A stretch of DNA of 64,000 nt. Origin: Paenibacillus sp. GM2 (lineage in GTDB: Bacteria > Bacillota > Bacilli > Paenibacillales > Paenibacillaceae). The notes beneath the pieces are model-generated. The model was given only the letters and a program-made list of their open reading frames with translations. It did no database searches and was not told the origin of the DNA. This document shows positions 44,790-53,854 of this stretch, piece by piece (the first letter of the stretch is position 1; each line of letters opens with the position of its first letter). The stretch is taken from NCBI RefSeq assembly GCF_900069005.2, contig NZ_LN831279.1, positions 820,130 through 884,129 of the forward strand, given 5' to 3'. The position numbers and the translations under genes were made by a program.

Positions 44790-46346
44790 ATGGGGTTACA
44801 ATTACCGATCGCTTTTACGACAAAAATGCAGCAACTGCTTGGGGATGAATATGAAGAGTTTTTCGCTTCTTATGAGAAGCCGCGTTATGCCGGTATTCGC
44901 ATAAACACGCTAAAAATCGATGTAGAATCTTTCCGCGCAATATCTCCGTTCGAGCTTAAGCCCATTCCGTGGTGTAAAACAGGCTTCTATGTGGAAGAGG
45001 GCCTGAAGCCAGGCAAGCATCCGTATTATCATGCAGGATTATATTATATTCAAGAACCAAGCGCGATGGCCCCGGTTGAGGTGCTAGATGTTCATCCGGG
45101 GGATCGAGTACTTGATCTGTGTGCAGCTCCTGGAGGCAAATCAACGCAAATCGCTGCCAAGCTGAGCGGCCAAGGCCTTCTGGTGACGAATGATATTAGT
45201 GCAGAACGCACCAAGGCGTTGGCTAAAAATATTGAGTTAAACGGTGTCCGCAACGCGATCGTCTTGAATGAGACGCCCGAGCGGATTGCGGATCGATTTC
45301 CCCAGTTTTTCAACCGCATTCTGATTGACGCGCCTTGCTCTGGCGAAGGAATGTTCCGTAAGGATGAAGAAATGGCCAGACAGTGGGAGAAGCGGTCGCT
45401 TGAGCAATATACAAATATGCAGCATGATATTCTGCATACAGCTGCCAAAATGCTGTCTCCTGGCGGGAGGATTGTATATTCCACTTGCACCTTCTCGCCG
45501 GAGGAGAATGAAGCGATTATTGCAGGGTTCCTCCAGGAGTATGAAGATTATGAAGTTATACCGTTGCCCGGAGATGGGGGCTTTGCGCCTGGACGAGCCG
45601 ATTGGCTCGTCCAGGCGGAAGGTTTGACAGACTTGACTACGAGTCAAGGGCTCACAGCGGAGACGGCTGCCAAGACAGGCTGTTGCGGACGGTTATGGCC
45701 GCATCAGGTCGATGGGGAAGGCCATTTTCTGGCTATACTCCAGCATCAGGGACCAGTGGATTCATCGCTGGATTTGATTCAGTATGTGCCTGGTAATCAT
45801 GCTGCACATTCCACGGATCATGCCGCGCCTGTGAAAAAAGGGAAAATACGGCCACACGGTCGTACCAAAGGAGCGCGTACACCGGGGAAGCCAGCGACGG
45901 AGGATAGCGAGCTGCTGGCGGGTTGGGAGCAATTCAGAGATGAGCAGCTTCGGCTGCAGCCTGCCGGCGAGGTGATGGTATACGGGGCAAATCTATATAT
46001 TTCTCCGCTGTCCAAAGACAGGCTGAACGGTCTAAGGACGGTTCGTTCGGGCTGGTATGTCGGCTCGGTCAAGAATGGGCGCTTTACGCCCGCGCATCCG
46101 CTGGCTACCGCACTCAAACCTGACGAAGCGTCCCGGATACTGGAGCTGTCCGTCCGCGAGGGGGAAGTTGTTAGATATTTGAAGGGCGAGACGCTGGAAA
46201 TTCAGCAGTCCCGCATTCGTTATATAGAAAATTTGGGCCCGAAGGGGTTCGTATTAGTTACGGCGGAGGGCTACCCATTAGGTTGGGGCAAGTGGATCGA
46301 CGGAATCCTTAAGAATGAGTATCCTGCCGGTTGGAGGTGGACTTAA
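44790..46346 (+). CDS. RsmF/YebU-type rRNA m5C methyltransferase, copy 1
   Basis: The product is 518 residues. The NOL1/NOP2/Sun core has LCAAPGGKSTQIAAKL (AdoMet site), IDAPCSGEGMFR and STCTFSPEEN with the two catalytic Cys. C-terminal domains resemble RsmF, which methylates 16S rRNA near position 1407 in E. coli. ATG 44790 has GGAAGG upstream. A linker near residues 350-375 is rich in basic residues. A second, shorter paralogue lies at 48337-49749. Confidence 0.88.
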   Translation: MGLQLPIAFTTKMQQLLGDEYEEFFASYEKPRYAGIRINTLKIDVESFRAISPFELKPIPWCKTGFYVEEGLKPGKHPYYHAGLYYIQEPSAMAPVEVLDVHPGDRVLDLCAAPGGKSTQIAAKLSGQGLLVTNDISAERTKALAKNIELNGVRNAIVLNETPERIADRFPQFFNRILIDAPCSGEGMFRKDEEMARQWEKRSLEQYTNMQHDILHTAAKMLSPGGRIVYSTCTFSPEENEAIIAGFLQEYEDYEVIPLPGDGGFAPGRADWLVQAEGLTDLTTSQGLTAETAAKTGCCGRLWPHQVDGEGHFLAILQHQGPVDSSLDLIQYVPGNHAAHSTDHAAPVKKGKIRPHGRTKGARTPGKPATEDSELLAGWEQFRDEQLRLQPAGEVMVYGANLYISPLSKDRLNGLRTVRSGWYVGSVKNGRFTPAHPLATALKPDEASRILELSVREGEVVRYLKGETLEIQQSRIRYIENLGPKGFVLVTAEGYPLGWGKWIDGILKNEYPAGWRWT

Positions 46347-46351
46347 GCGAT

Positions 46352-47107
46352 ATGGGAACAGGCAAGAAGACACAGAGAATCGATAAGATTCTTGGTAATC
46401 TGGGATATGGATCACGCTCGGACCTGAAGAGAATGGTGAAGCAAGGGCGGATTTTATTGAACGGATCTGTTGTGAAGGATAGCGGCGCACAAGCTGATCC
46501 TGAACTGGATGCGATTGAGATTGACGGAGAACGTATCGTTTATCGGGAATTCATCTATATTATGATGCACAAGCCGCCGGGCGTCATTTCCGCGACCGAG
46601 GATTTAAGGGATCGGACCGTCATCGATCTGCTGCCGGATGAGTTCAAGGTATTTGCCCCCTTTCCTGTTGGAAGACTGGATAAAGATACAGAAGGACTGT
46701 TGCTGCTGACCAATGACGGCGGACTGACTCATGATCTGCTATCCCCGCGCAAGCATGTGCCGAAGACTTACTTGGCGGATTGTATCGGACGTATCGGGGA
46801 GTCGGAAATTGCCCGGTTCCAGGCGGGGGTGCAGCTTGATGATGGTTATGTGACAATGCCTGCGCAGCTGGAGATCCTGGAATATGGAGAATATGACGAT
46901 GGGACGGTTAAATCACGAATATCCCTGACGATCTCGGAGGGGAAGTTCCATCAGGTGAAGCGGATGTTGGAGGCTGTCGGCTCCAAGGTAACTTATCTAA
47001 AGAGGGTATCAATGGGGCCGTTGGAGTTGGATGCTTCGCTGCCGATAGGCTCTTTTCGTGAATTGACTGCAGCCGAGCTGGAGGCGTTGAAGAATATTAA
47101 GAAATAG
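46352..47107 (+). CDS. RsuA-like pseudouridine synthase
   Basis: The product is 251 residues. An S4 domain (RIDKILGNLGYGSRSDLKRM) precedes a catalytic domain with the essential Asp in PVGRLDKDTEGLLLLTNDG. RsuA-type enzymes make pseudouridine in 16S rRNA. ATG 46352 is used, with GGAGGTGG overlapping the end of the methyltransferase gene, which implies coupling of two rRNA-modification genes. Whether it is closer to RsuA or to RluE cannot be settled by eye. Confidence 0.85.
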   Translation: MGTGKKTQRIDKILGNLGYGSRSDLKRMVKQGRILLNGSVVKDSGAQADPELDAIEIDGERIVYREFIYIMMHKPPGVISATEDLRDRTVIDLLPDEFKVFAPFPVGRLDKDTEGLLLLTNDGGLTHDLLSPRKHVPKTYLADCIGRIGESEIARFQAGVQLDDGYVTMPAQLEILEYGEYDDGTVKSRISLTISEGKFHQVKRMLEAVGSKVTYLKRVSMGPLELDASLPIGSFRELTAAELEALKNIKK

Positions 47108-47117
47108 AAAATAAATA

Positions 47118-47169
47118 GGTTCAAAAGTTCCAAGGCCGCACCGAGAAGGATGGATGAAGCCCGGGGACT
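47118..47169. repeat. Fragment of the dispersed element (GCACCGAGAAGG segment)
   Basis: GGTTCAAAAGTTCC then GCACCGAGAAGGATGG and ATGAAGCCCGGGGACT resemble the reverse complement of the right end of the element at 52511-52682. It lies just upstream of the HAD gene. Confidence 0.6.
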
Positions 47170-47202
47170 TATTGGACTATAAATAAAGAGGAGTGGTGAG
47201 AG

Positions 47203-47994
47203 ATGAAGTATAAATTGATTGCTCTGGACGTAGATGGGACGCTGCTGACGGATGATCATGTCCTGACACCGGGGACGATTGAAGTGATCAAGCAGATTGC
47301 AGGGCAAGGGGCAGAGTTTGTGCTCTGTACAGGACGTGCTCCGCTCAGCTGTATTCCTTATATGGAGCAGATGGGACTGGAAGGATATGCGATCACGCAT
47401 AATGGCGCGGCTACCGTTAGCGTAAACGGACAGGTCATTCACCACTTTGAGATGCGCAGCGAGGGGCTGAAGCCTTACATTCAGTATTGCGAGCAAAACC
47501 ATGTGCATTATGATCTAAATACGACGTTTGGGTTATATGTGGAGGGAGCATCCCGGCTTAGCCAGGAAGCGCTCGATATGTACCATAAGTTTCTGATCGA
47601 GCCGAAGGATCTCACAGAGCGTCCTGAAGACGATCCTTTTGTGAAGATGACCTTATCCGGCGATATTCCGGTGATGGATAAGATTATGGAGGAATGGAGC
47701 ACCTGGACGCATGAATTCAACGTACTTCGCAGCGGCGATTATTTCATTGATCTGATGCACAAGGATTCCTCCAAAGGCTCAGCGCTGAAGCATCTGGCAG
47801 CAATGCGCGGAATACCTGTAGAGAATGTGCTGGCCATCGGTAATTATTATAATGACTTAACGATGCTGGAATACGCCGGCCTGGGCATTGCTATGGATAA
47901 CTCGCCGCAGGAAGTCAAGGATGTGGCCGATGTTATGACCGCTTCCAATAATGAGGAAGGCGTCAAGATCGCCTTGCAGAAGTATTGCCTATAG
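47203..47994 (+). CDS. Cof-type HAD-superfamily phosphatase
   Basis: The product is 263 residues. HAD motif I is LDVDGTLLTDD, motif II the CTGRAP segment, and motif IV GNYYNDLTMLEYAG; motif III Lys is in KDSSKGSALKHLA. Members dephosphorylate sugar phosphates or flavin/PLP precursors. In motif IV the second position is Tyr-Tyr rather than the usual Asp-ser-like text (GDN/GDS), an odd substitution. ATG 47203 has GAGGAG upstream. The substrate is unknown. Confidence 0.87.
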   Translation: MKYKLIALDVDGTLLTDDHVLTPGTIEVIKQIAGQGAEFVLCTGRAPLSCIPYMEQMGLEGYAITHNGAATVSVNGQVIHHFEMRSEGLKPYIQYCEQNHVHYDLNTTFGLYVEGASRLSQEALDMYHKFLIEPKDLTERPEDDPFVKMTLSGDIPVMDKIMEEWSTWTHEFNVLRSGDYFIDLMHKDSSKGSALKHLAAMRGIPVENVLAIGNYYNDLTMLEYAGLGIAMDNSPQEVKDVADVMTASNNEEGVKIALQKYCL

Positions 47995-48019
47995 AATCGT
48001 AAATCGTACAGAATAAGCA

Positions 48020-48053
48020 AGAGCGGAGGAACATAGGGTTCCTCCGCTCTTTG
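48020..48053. terminator. Terminator after the HAD gene
   Basis: An 11-bp AGAGCGGAGGA / TCCTCCGCTCT stem, followed by TTTG. Confidence 0.8.
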
Positions 48054-48068
48054 TCTTAGTCGTTCGCA

Positions 48069-48167
48069 TTAGATGAAAAATGCACGGGTGATGATAACGA
48101 GCAGGATGAACAGTACAAGAATGACACCTGTCGAAGTCCACAAACCACCGCCATATACTTCGCCCAT
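48069..48167 (-). CDS. Tiny YjcZ-like membrane peptide
   Basis: The product is 32 residues: a short Gly-rich start (GEVYGGGLW) and one membrane helix (TGVILVLFILLVIITRAFF). ATG 48167 follows GGGAGG. It shares the WTSTG-ILVLFILLVI core with the peptide at 24410-24541 but lacks its cysteine repeats. Confidence 0.75.
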   Translation of the reverse strand: MGEVYGGGLWTSTGVILVLFILLVIITRAFFI

Positions 48168-48336
48168 CGTGATTCCTCCCTTGGTCTTAACTTGTTCCCG
48201 TTCACCACGGGATACGGTATTTTATGTTACTCAGCGAATATGGTATGGACTTCTACCATGGTTCACAGAAAACAGGGGCTTAGCCTCTGGGCGAATTCCC
48301 CGTCGGATCTAACGCTCTTGGGGCCTGGCGACTCGA

Positions 48337-49749
48337 CTAATGCATGAGACGAAGTCCTTTGGGAAGATGATTCTTCAGCTGCCCTCCGCTGGCTTTGCCC
48401 CATCCCAGCGGATAGCTGCTGCTGCCGCATTTGACGGTCACGATCACCCAGCCGCGAAGCTCTGCGGATACGTTTAAAGTCTCGCCGTGCAGGTAAGCTG
48501 CAAGCTCGGAGGAATCGGCTTGGAGAGCTGCTACGCGGGCTTTGTCTTTGGCCTCGGCAGCCATTGCCAGGGCGTGGGCCGGCACGAAGCGATTTTTGCG
48601 GTAATCGCCGAGATGCAGACCGGCACGGGGAACCTTGATGCCGGATAGCAGTTCCCTATCAACGGTCAGTTCCTTACTGCGGGGCAATAAATACAGGGCT
48701 TCTCCAAACAGAACGGGAACGCCTTCATCCGCCTGAAAGCCTGGCAAATCAAGCTTGGCCCAGGTGGTGAAGGCTTCCCAAGCATTCAGCAGTTCTTTGC
48801 CGGATTCACGTCCTGCACGGGACGATTTGCCTCGCTTCTTATTGGCTTTTGCCTCATTTGTTCTGCCGCCTAATGCAGCTTGTTCTTCTGCTTGCTGTTC
48901 ACGCTCCAGCACGGCTACATAATGGCCTTCGCCTTGCTGCAGATGAGGCCACACTCTTTTTTCGGCTTTAAGGCGCATTTCCGGATATTCATTCAGCACC
49001 CGTGCGATCATTTCTTCATTTTCTGTTCGATTGAAGGTACAAGTGGAATAGGCGAGAGTACCGCCTGGCTTCAGCATGGCGATCGCATCCTGGAGGATGT
49101 CCCATTGACGGTTTGCGCAGAGCGCAACTGAAGCTGGAGACCATTCCTCGATGGCAGAAGGGTCTTTGCGGAACATGCCCTCGCCGGAGCATGGGGCATC
49201 CAGCATGATTCGGTCGAAGGTTCGCGGGAAGCGTGCCGACAATTCGGGTGGAGCGGCCTGGGTAACGATCGTTCCCCGGATGCCCATCCGTTCCACGTTT
49301 TCGGCTAATATTTTGGCACGCTGAGGGTGGATTTCATTACTGATCAGCAGGCCTTGTCCATTCATTTTCGCTGCAATTTGGGTCGTCTTGCCTCCTGGAG
49401 CAGCCGCGAGATCAAGAATGGTCTCTCCTGGCTGCGGGTCCAGCAGTTCTACGGCTGACATAGCGGATGGCTCCTGGATATAGTAGAGCCCTGCCATATG
49501 ATAAGGGTGTTTGCCGGGGCGGGTATCTTTCTCATAGTAGTAGCCTGTGCTGCACCATGGTACGGGTGTTAGCCTGAAGGTCTGGATCAGTTCATCTATA
49601 GTGGCATTTGTTGTTAATTTAAGTGAATTGATACGAAGTCCATAGGTACGCGGTTGCTCATAACTGTTCAGAAAGGCGTTGCCTTCTTCTTGTCCCAGCA
49701 TCTGAATGATCTGTTCCTTGAAATTTGCAGGCAGGGATCGGTCTGACAT
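48337..49749 (-). CDS. RsmF/YebU-type rRNA m5C methyltransferase, copy 2
   Basis: The product is 470 residues. It has the same core as the 44790-46346 gene: LAAAPGGKTTQIAAKM, LDAPCSGEGMFRKD and STCTFNRTEN, and a similar KHPYHMAGLYYIQEPSAM N-terminal segment. The linker near residues 285-315 is shorter and lysine-rich. ATG 49749 has AAAAGGAG upstream. Two RsmF paralogues within 5 kb, on opposite strands, suggest an old duplication with different rRNA targets. Confidence 0.87.
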   Translation of the reverse strand: MSDRSLPANFKEQIIQMLGQEEGNAFLNSYEQPRTYGLRINSLKLTTNATIDELIQTFRLTPVPWCSTGYYYEKDTRPGKHPYHMAGLYYIQEPSAMSAVELLDPQPGETILDLAAAPGGKTTQIAAKMNGQGLLISNEIHPQRAKILAENVERMGIRGTIVTQAAPPELSARFPRTFDRIMLDAPCSGEGMFRKDPSAIEEWSPASVALCANRQWDILQDAIAMLKPGGTLAYSTCTFNRTENEEMIARVLNEYPEMRLKAEKRVWPHLQQGEGHYVAVLEREQQAEEQAALGGRTNEAKANKKRGKSSRAGRESGKELLNAWEAFTTWAKLDLPGFQADEGVPVLFGEALYLLPRSKELTVDRELLSGIKVPRAGLHLGDYRKNRFVPAHALAMAAEAKDKARVAALQADSSELAAYLHGETLNVSAELRGWVIVTVKCGSSSYPLGWGKASGGQLKNHLPKGLRLMH

Positions 49750-50121
49750 ATTTGCTGCTCCTTTTCGATCAAATAATATTCCTTTCGCAGTTTACCACAC
49801 CGGATGCTTCTGTTCAAAAGCTTGTTTGTGGGGAGTATTGACGGAAATTGATGCTTTGGCTAGAAAAAGGGGAATGGATGTTCCGCTCTACCTATGGCAT
49901 AATAGGAATTGGCGGTTCATCCGCGTCATGATTGGCTTTGTCTCCCATTTCGTGTCAGATGTAGAATGGATAAGTGATCAGCTATGCTGATAAAATTCAA
50001 TATTGCAAGTATCTACCATTAAATCGCGGCCGCTCATTCATAAATGGCCTCGGTTGGTTTTCTTATCACAAGCGGCTTGCATTACCTCTTCAGAAAGATA
50101 GAGCGTAAAGGAGAACCCCTT
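49750..50121. other. Intergenic stretch without a recognisable feature
   Basis: This divergent region between the methyltransferase and glycosyltransferase genes holds only weak -10-like text (CATAAT near 49900) and no supported gene, repeat or terminator. Confidence 0.5.
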
Positions 50122-51243
50122 ATGAAACTGCTACAGGCATTATTTTTTCCTCCAGAGCAGCCTGGAGGCGTATCATCGATGATTCCTTCTTTACAAGAAC
50201 GGTTTAATTCTCCCCATTGGGAGATGGAATTATTTTCGCTTCCCAAACGGATTAGAAATAAAGGGCATGAGCCTGTCCATTTCCACACCTTTGACTGGCA
50301 TGAATATGAGGGCAGCCCGATCGTGCAAAAATATATACAAACCTACAAGGACTATATATGGTGGACGAAGCTGCGTTTGAACAAGCCCTATGATCTGATT
50401 CATGCGCATCATCCGATTGCCGGGCTTGCGATGAAGGAAGCCTTCCCGGAAACTCCGGTATTGCAGAGCATCCATTCCAGCTATGAGCGTGAATTGCTAT
50501 TGAACGGACGGATTAAGCCGGATAGCCTGGAACAGCGATTCTTGACATCATTGTATAGAGAGCTTGAAGCTCGTACGGATCGGTTGTTCACCGTATCCCA
50601 TTCATTCAAGAGTTATTTAACAGATTATGTGGACCATCCGGAACGGATCGGCATTATCCCCAATGGCTTCGATGAGCGGCGATTCAAGCCTGTCCCTCAT
50701 GAGAATGAAGTGGCACAGCTTGTCACCGTATGCCGGCTGGTTCCGGCCAAGGGGCTGGATATCCTTCTCCGTGCTTGCAAGGAGCTTAAGAATCGGGGAT
50801 TGAATTATGTGCTGCATATTATCGGCGACGGCCCAATCCGCAAGGTGCTTGAGGACTTGGCTAAGGAACTGGGCATCTATAATGAGACGATCTTCTATGG
50901 ATATACCTTGCATCCCGAAGAGTTTGTGCCTTTCTTTGATGTATTTGTATTGCCGTCGCGGGCAGAAGCCTTCGGTTCGGTATTTGCTGAAGCCGCGCTG
51001 TGCAGTCTGGCGTTGGTGGGAACAGATGTCGGGGGAATCTCCGAGCAGATTGAGAGCGGCTCGAATGGTCTGCTGGTACCGGTAGAGGACGTATTGGCGC
51101 TTGCCGATGCGTTGGAGCAGGTGATCATCGACCCGGCCTTCCGCTATGAACTGGCTCGAACGGGCTCGGATCGTGCCAAGCAGCATTATTCGTTGAACCA
51201 GGTTGTGTATGAATTAAAGAAAATATATTTGGAGTATCAATAA
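50122..51243 (+). CDS. Glycosyltransferase family 4 (GT-B fold)
   Basis: The product is 373 residues. The N-terminal domain opens with PPEQPGGVSSMI, and the donor-binding domain carries TVCRLVPAKGLDILLRA, IGDGPIR and the E-x7-E motif region SRAEAFGSVFAEAALC. Such enzymes transfer sugars from nucleotide donors to lipids, proteins or polymers. ATG 50122 has AAAGGAG eight bases upstream. It is monocistronic and ends at a strong terminator. Acceptor and donor are unknown. Confidence 0.87.
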   Translation: MKLLQALFFPPEQPGGVSSMIPSLQERFNSPHWEMELFSLPKRIRNKGHEPVHFHTFDWHEYEGSPIVQKYIQTYKDYIWWTKLRLNKPYDLIHAHHPIAGLAMKEAFPETPVLQSIHSSYERELLLNGRIKPDSLEQRFLTSLYRELEARTDRLFTVSHSFKSYLTDYVDHPERIGIIPNGFDERRFKPVPHENEVAQLVTVCRLVPAKGLDILLRACKELKNRGLNYVLHIIGDGPIRKVLEDLAKELGIYNETIFYGYTLHPEEFVPFFDVFVLPSRAEAFGSVFAEAALCSLALVGTDVGGISEQIESGSNGLLVPVEDVLALADALEQVIIDPAFRYELARTGSDRAKQHYSLNQVVYELKKIYLEYQ

Positions 51244-51276
51244 ACGTATCTCGTGAAAATGTAATTGTTTGCGTCA

Positions 51277-51314
51277 TCCACCTTTGCCTTGTAAGGCAGA
51301 GGTGGATTTTTTTC
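51277..51314 (+). terminator. Terminator after the glycosyltransferase gene
   Basis: TCCACCTTTGCCTT / AAGGCAGAGGTGGA stem followed by seven T residues. Confidence 0.88.
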
Positions 51315-51363
51315 TATCGGAAGCGAAGTCCGGGATGTTAGCCTATATGGCGTACACCAGGCT

Positions 51364-52413
51364 TCATTTATGGTTTGAGATCTGTTTAGAGTTGTAGGTT
51401 GCCAGCATCGCCGCCCATAGCAGGCTGAATATGCCGAATATCGGGTATAAGATCGAGAGTAAAGTACTGAACCCGAATTGGCTGGTGATATAACACAGGC
51501 ACAGGATCATGACAGAGAGCAGTCGCGGAGACACATTAATTCGCTGCCTGATTTGCAAGGTAACGCCGTATATATCAGATACAAAGGTGCTGAAGATCTC
51601 CATGAAGATCAGCAGGATATAGATAAGCTGGATGACGCTCCCCAGTTGCTGGGCGATGCTGCCCATCGGTATTTCAAATTGGGAAATGCCCGGCATGTTG
51701 GCGGACAGGGCGAAGTGACCCGCCATGAGCATAAAGCCGACGCCGGCACCACCGAGAACACCACCCCATACGATGGCGCGACGGTCGCGAGTATGGCTGC
51801 CGATCGGAACGAGTACAGCCTGAGCCATCGATAGATTAAAGGCCGTGTACATAAGCGGAGAAGCCCAGGCCGAGAATAGGCCGGTGTCGGTATCCATCGT
51901 TAAGAATCGGCTTGCACCCGGGGACCCTGCTGTATTGATAATGATGGCCAGAGACAGCGTGATCATCATGGGAACGACGATGGAATTAAGCTTCATGATG
52001 CCGCTGATTCCCTTGCCTAATAATAAATAAGTGCTGATGAGCGTAATCCAGAGGCCGATCTGATAGTTGAGGCCGAGATGCTCGTTAAACACGGACCCGG
52101 CTCCGGCCAGCATAACGCTATTGACGCCGAGCAGGACAATGAGTGTAAACAGGCTAAGAGCTTGTCCGAATTTCTCGCCGAATAGCTTGCGATTGAGGTC
52201 TTCATAGGAGACCGCTTGGATCTTATTAGCCAGCAGCATCATTTTTGTCCCAAGCCATATAAACAGAACGGTTGCTAACAGAATCGTCAGAATCCCTAAT
52301 TTGCCGTAGCGGGTAAAAAACTGTAGTATCTCTTGTCCGGTTGCAAACCCGGCGCCAACGACAGTACCTATATAAGTGAACGCAATCTGCAAAATTTTGA
52401 CGGCATTTTTCAT
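51364..52413 (-). CDS. YkvI-like transporter of the APC superfamily
   Basis: The product is 349 residues with 10 membrane helices. The N-terminal IGTVVGAGFATGQEILQFF is the typical glycine-rich first helix of APC-type carriers, and the overall form matches B. subtilis YkvI. The substrate is not known. ATG 52413 has AGGAGG upstream; the longer frame runs through the promoter and is rejected. Confidence 0.82.
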   Translation of the reverse strand: MKNAVKILQIAFTYIGTVVGAGFATGQEILQFFTRYGKLGILTILLATVLFIWLGTKMMLLANKIQAVSYEDLNRKLFGEKFGQALSLFTLIVLLGVNSVMLAGAGSVFNEHLGLNYQIGLWITLISTYLLLGKGISGIMKLNSIVVPMMITLSLAIIINTAGSPGASRFLTMDTDTGLFSAWASPLMYTAFNLSMAQAVLVPIGSHTRDRRAIVWGGVLGGAGVGFMLMAGHFALSANMPGISQFEIPMGSIAQQLGSVIQLIYILLIFMEIFSTFVSDIYGVTLQIRQRINVSPRLLSVMILCLCYITSQFGFSTLLSILYPIFGIFSLLWAAMLATYNSKQISNHK

Positions 52414-52438
52414 GGCCTTCCTCCTGCTGGGTGTGCTA

Positions 52439-52467
52439 TATATAGTACAAGGTATGTTGTATTTCAA
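52439..52467 (-). promoter_or_regulatory. Promoter of the YkvI-like gene
   Basis: On the minus strand TTGAAA, a 17-base spacer and TATATA precede the start by about 25 bases. Confidence 0.6.
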
Positions 52468-52510
52468 GAGGACATGACTCAAACTGAAAAATGAAACTTA
52501 TTTGGTGTGA

Positions 52511-52682
52511 GAGGTTGTTCAAAAAGTCCATTTTGATCACGATGTAGCTCGAGAGGTTATTCGACATCGAATCTTAAATTCAGCCGGGCCTTCCGGTGCT
52601 CACGTAGGTTTTGCCTACGCTCCGCTCCTCAGTCCCTAGCTTCATCCAACCTTCTCGGTGCTGAACACGGGCCTTTTTGAAC
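52511..52682. repeat. Dispersed repeat element E2 with inverted ends, upstream of xpt
   Basis: It begins GAGGTTGTTCAAAAAGTCCA and ends GGCCTTTTTGAAC, imperfect inverted repeats. An internal CGTAGG-TTTTG-CCTACG hairpin is present. Several internal blocks match element E1 in reverse complement. It ends about 15 bases before the xpt ribosome-binding site and has the same orientation relative to xpt as E1 has to yitT. Confidence 0.82.
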
Positions 52683-52710
52683 ACACACTATAACTCGGGA
52701 GGACGAATAG

Positions 52711-53283
52711 ATGGATAAATTAAAACAAAGGATTATCGAGGAAGGCGTGGTCGTCTCGGAGGAAGTGCTGAAGCTGGACAAGCTGCTGAACCATCAAGTG
52801 GACCCGGAGCTGATGATGGAGCTTGGGCGGGAATTCGCCGAGCGTTTCCGCGATGAAGAGGTAACCCGTGTCGTGACCGTGGAATCCTCAGGCATTTCAA
52901 TCGCGTTCGCGACGGCGTATGCGTTGGGGGTACCACTCGTATTTGCCCGCCGCAAGAAGACGCTGCTGGAGGAGGCGGATATGCTCCAGGAACGGGTTCC
53001 ATCCTTTACGAAAGGGATCGTAACCGATATTCTGATATCCCGAGATCTGATTAACGGGCAGGACCGGATTCTGTTCATCGATGATATTATTGCTAATGGA
53101 GATGCGGCCAAAGGCCTGATCAAAATTGTTGAACGCTCTGGCGCGAAGCTGGTTGGTGCAGGAATCGTGGTGGAGAAGTGCTTCCAATCCGGAGCACGGG
53201 CAATTCGGGATCAGGGAATCCGTCTTGAGACCCTGGCCAAGATCAAGTCTTTGGAGAATGGGCAGGTCATTTTTGCAGAATAA
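52711..53283 (+). CDS. xpt: Xanthine phosphoribosyltransferase
   Basis: The product is 190 residues. It converts xanthine and PRPP to XMP in purine salvage. The PRPP loop is ILFIDDIIANGDAAKGL, and TVESSGISIAFATAYALG fits Xpt precisely; length is normal. ATG 52711 has GGGAGG upstream. In B. subtilis xpt is followed by pbuX and controlled by a guanine riboswitch; neither a pbuX gene nor riboswitch text is present here. Confidence 0.94.
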   Translation: MDKLKQRIIEEGVVVSEEVLKLDKLLNHQVDPELMMELGREFAERFRDEEVTRVVTVESSGISIAFATAYALGVPLVFARRKKTLLEEADMLQERVPSFTKGIVTDILISRDLINGQDRILFIDDIIANGDAAKGLIKIVERSGAKLVGAGIVVEKCFQSGARAIRDQGIRLETLAKIKSLENGQVIFAE

Positions 53284-53372
53284 AATAGGCTATTCCAATT
53301 TTTTCATGACTCCTTTGCAGGTTCATATTTTTTCGTTATAATGAGGATTACTAGGGAGAGGAGGCTTATAAG

Positions 53373-53699
53373 ATGGGAAGAGATTCGGTAGTTCCTACTG
53401 AGTTTTTCATTTCAAAATTATCCGAAGCCAAGGTTGCTTTTGAACGGGCTCTCGATTGTAAGCATACAGAGTTTGATGACCTTTATCCCTATATGCTTGA
53501 GCATCCCCAATTCTTCTGGTATAAGCGCTATGTGGCGTGGTCGAAGCTATTGACGATTGTTGAGCTGTGCGAAGAGCTTGACACGCCATGGAAAGAGGAA
53601 TTCAGTCCGCAGCAGGTCGGGTATTTGGAGCAAAGAGTCATGTCTTCGAAGGTGCTCGACTTCTGGTTCGACGGCAGCAAGGAGCATGCACAACGTTAA
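53373..53699 (+). CDS. Hypothetical protein, unknown family
   Basis: The product is 108 residues, soluble and helical, with many aromatic residues (HPQFFWYKRYVAWSKLL). It has a good AGGAGG before ATG 53373 and a terminator directly after, so it is a believable single gene. I do not recognise it. It lies between xpt and another small unknown gene. Confidence 0.7.
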   Translation: MGRDSVVPTEFFISKLSEAKVAFERALDCKHTEFDDLYPYMLEHPQFFWYKRYVAWSKLLTIVELCEELDTPWKEEFSPQQVGYLEQRVMSSKVLDFWFDGSKEHAQR

Positions 53700-53710
53700 G
53701 AGGGATATAG

Positions 53711-53740
53711 GACTCCGCCAGCTGGTGCGGGGTCTTTTTT
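53711..53740 (+). terminator. Terminator after the 53373-53699 gene
   Basis: GACTCCGC / GCGGGGTC stem with a run of seven T residues. Confidence 0.8.
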
Positions 53741-53854
53741 TGAAGAATATATAGCTGGCAGAACAGCTTCACTCGGGAAGCTTCTTCCGATTGTTGATCT
53801 GTTCAGCATATTCGGGGCATATTGAAGTGAAGAGGGGAGTGAAAAGTAAACACG

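Noticed and set aside
52490..52710. Purine riboswitch before xpt
   Set aside because: I looked for the conserved junction text and found none; the space is filled by the dispersed element.
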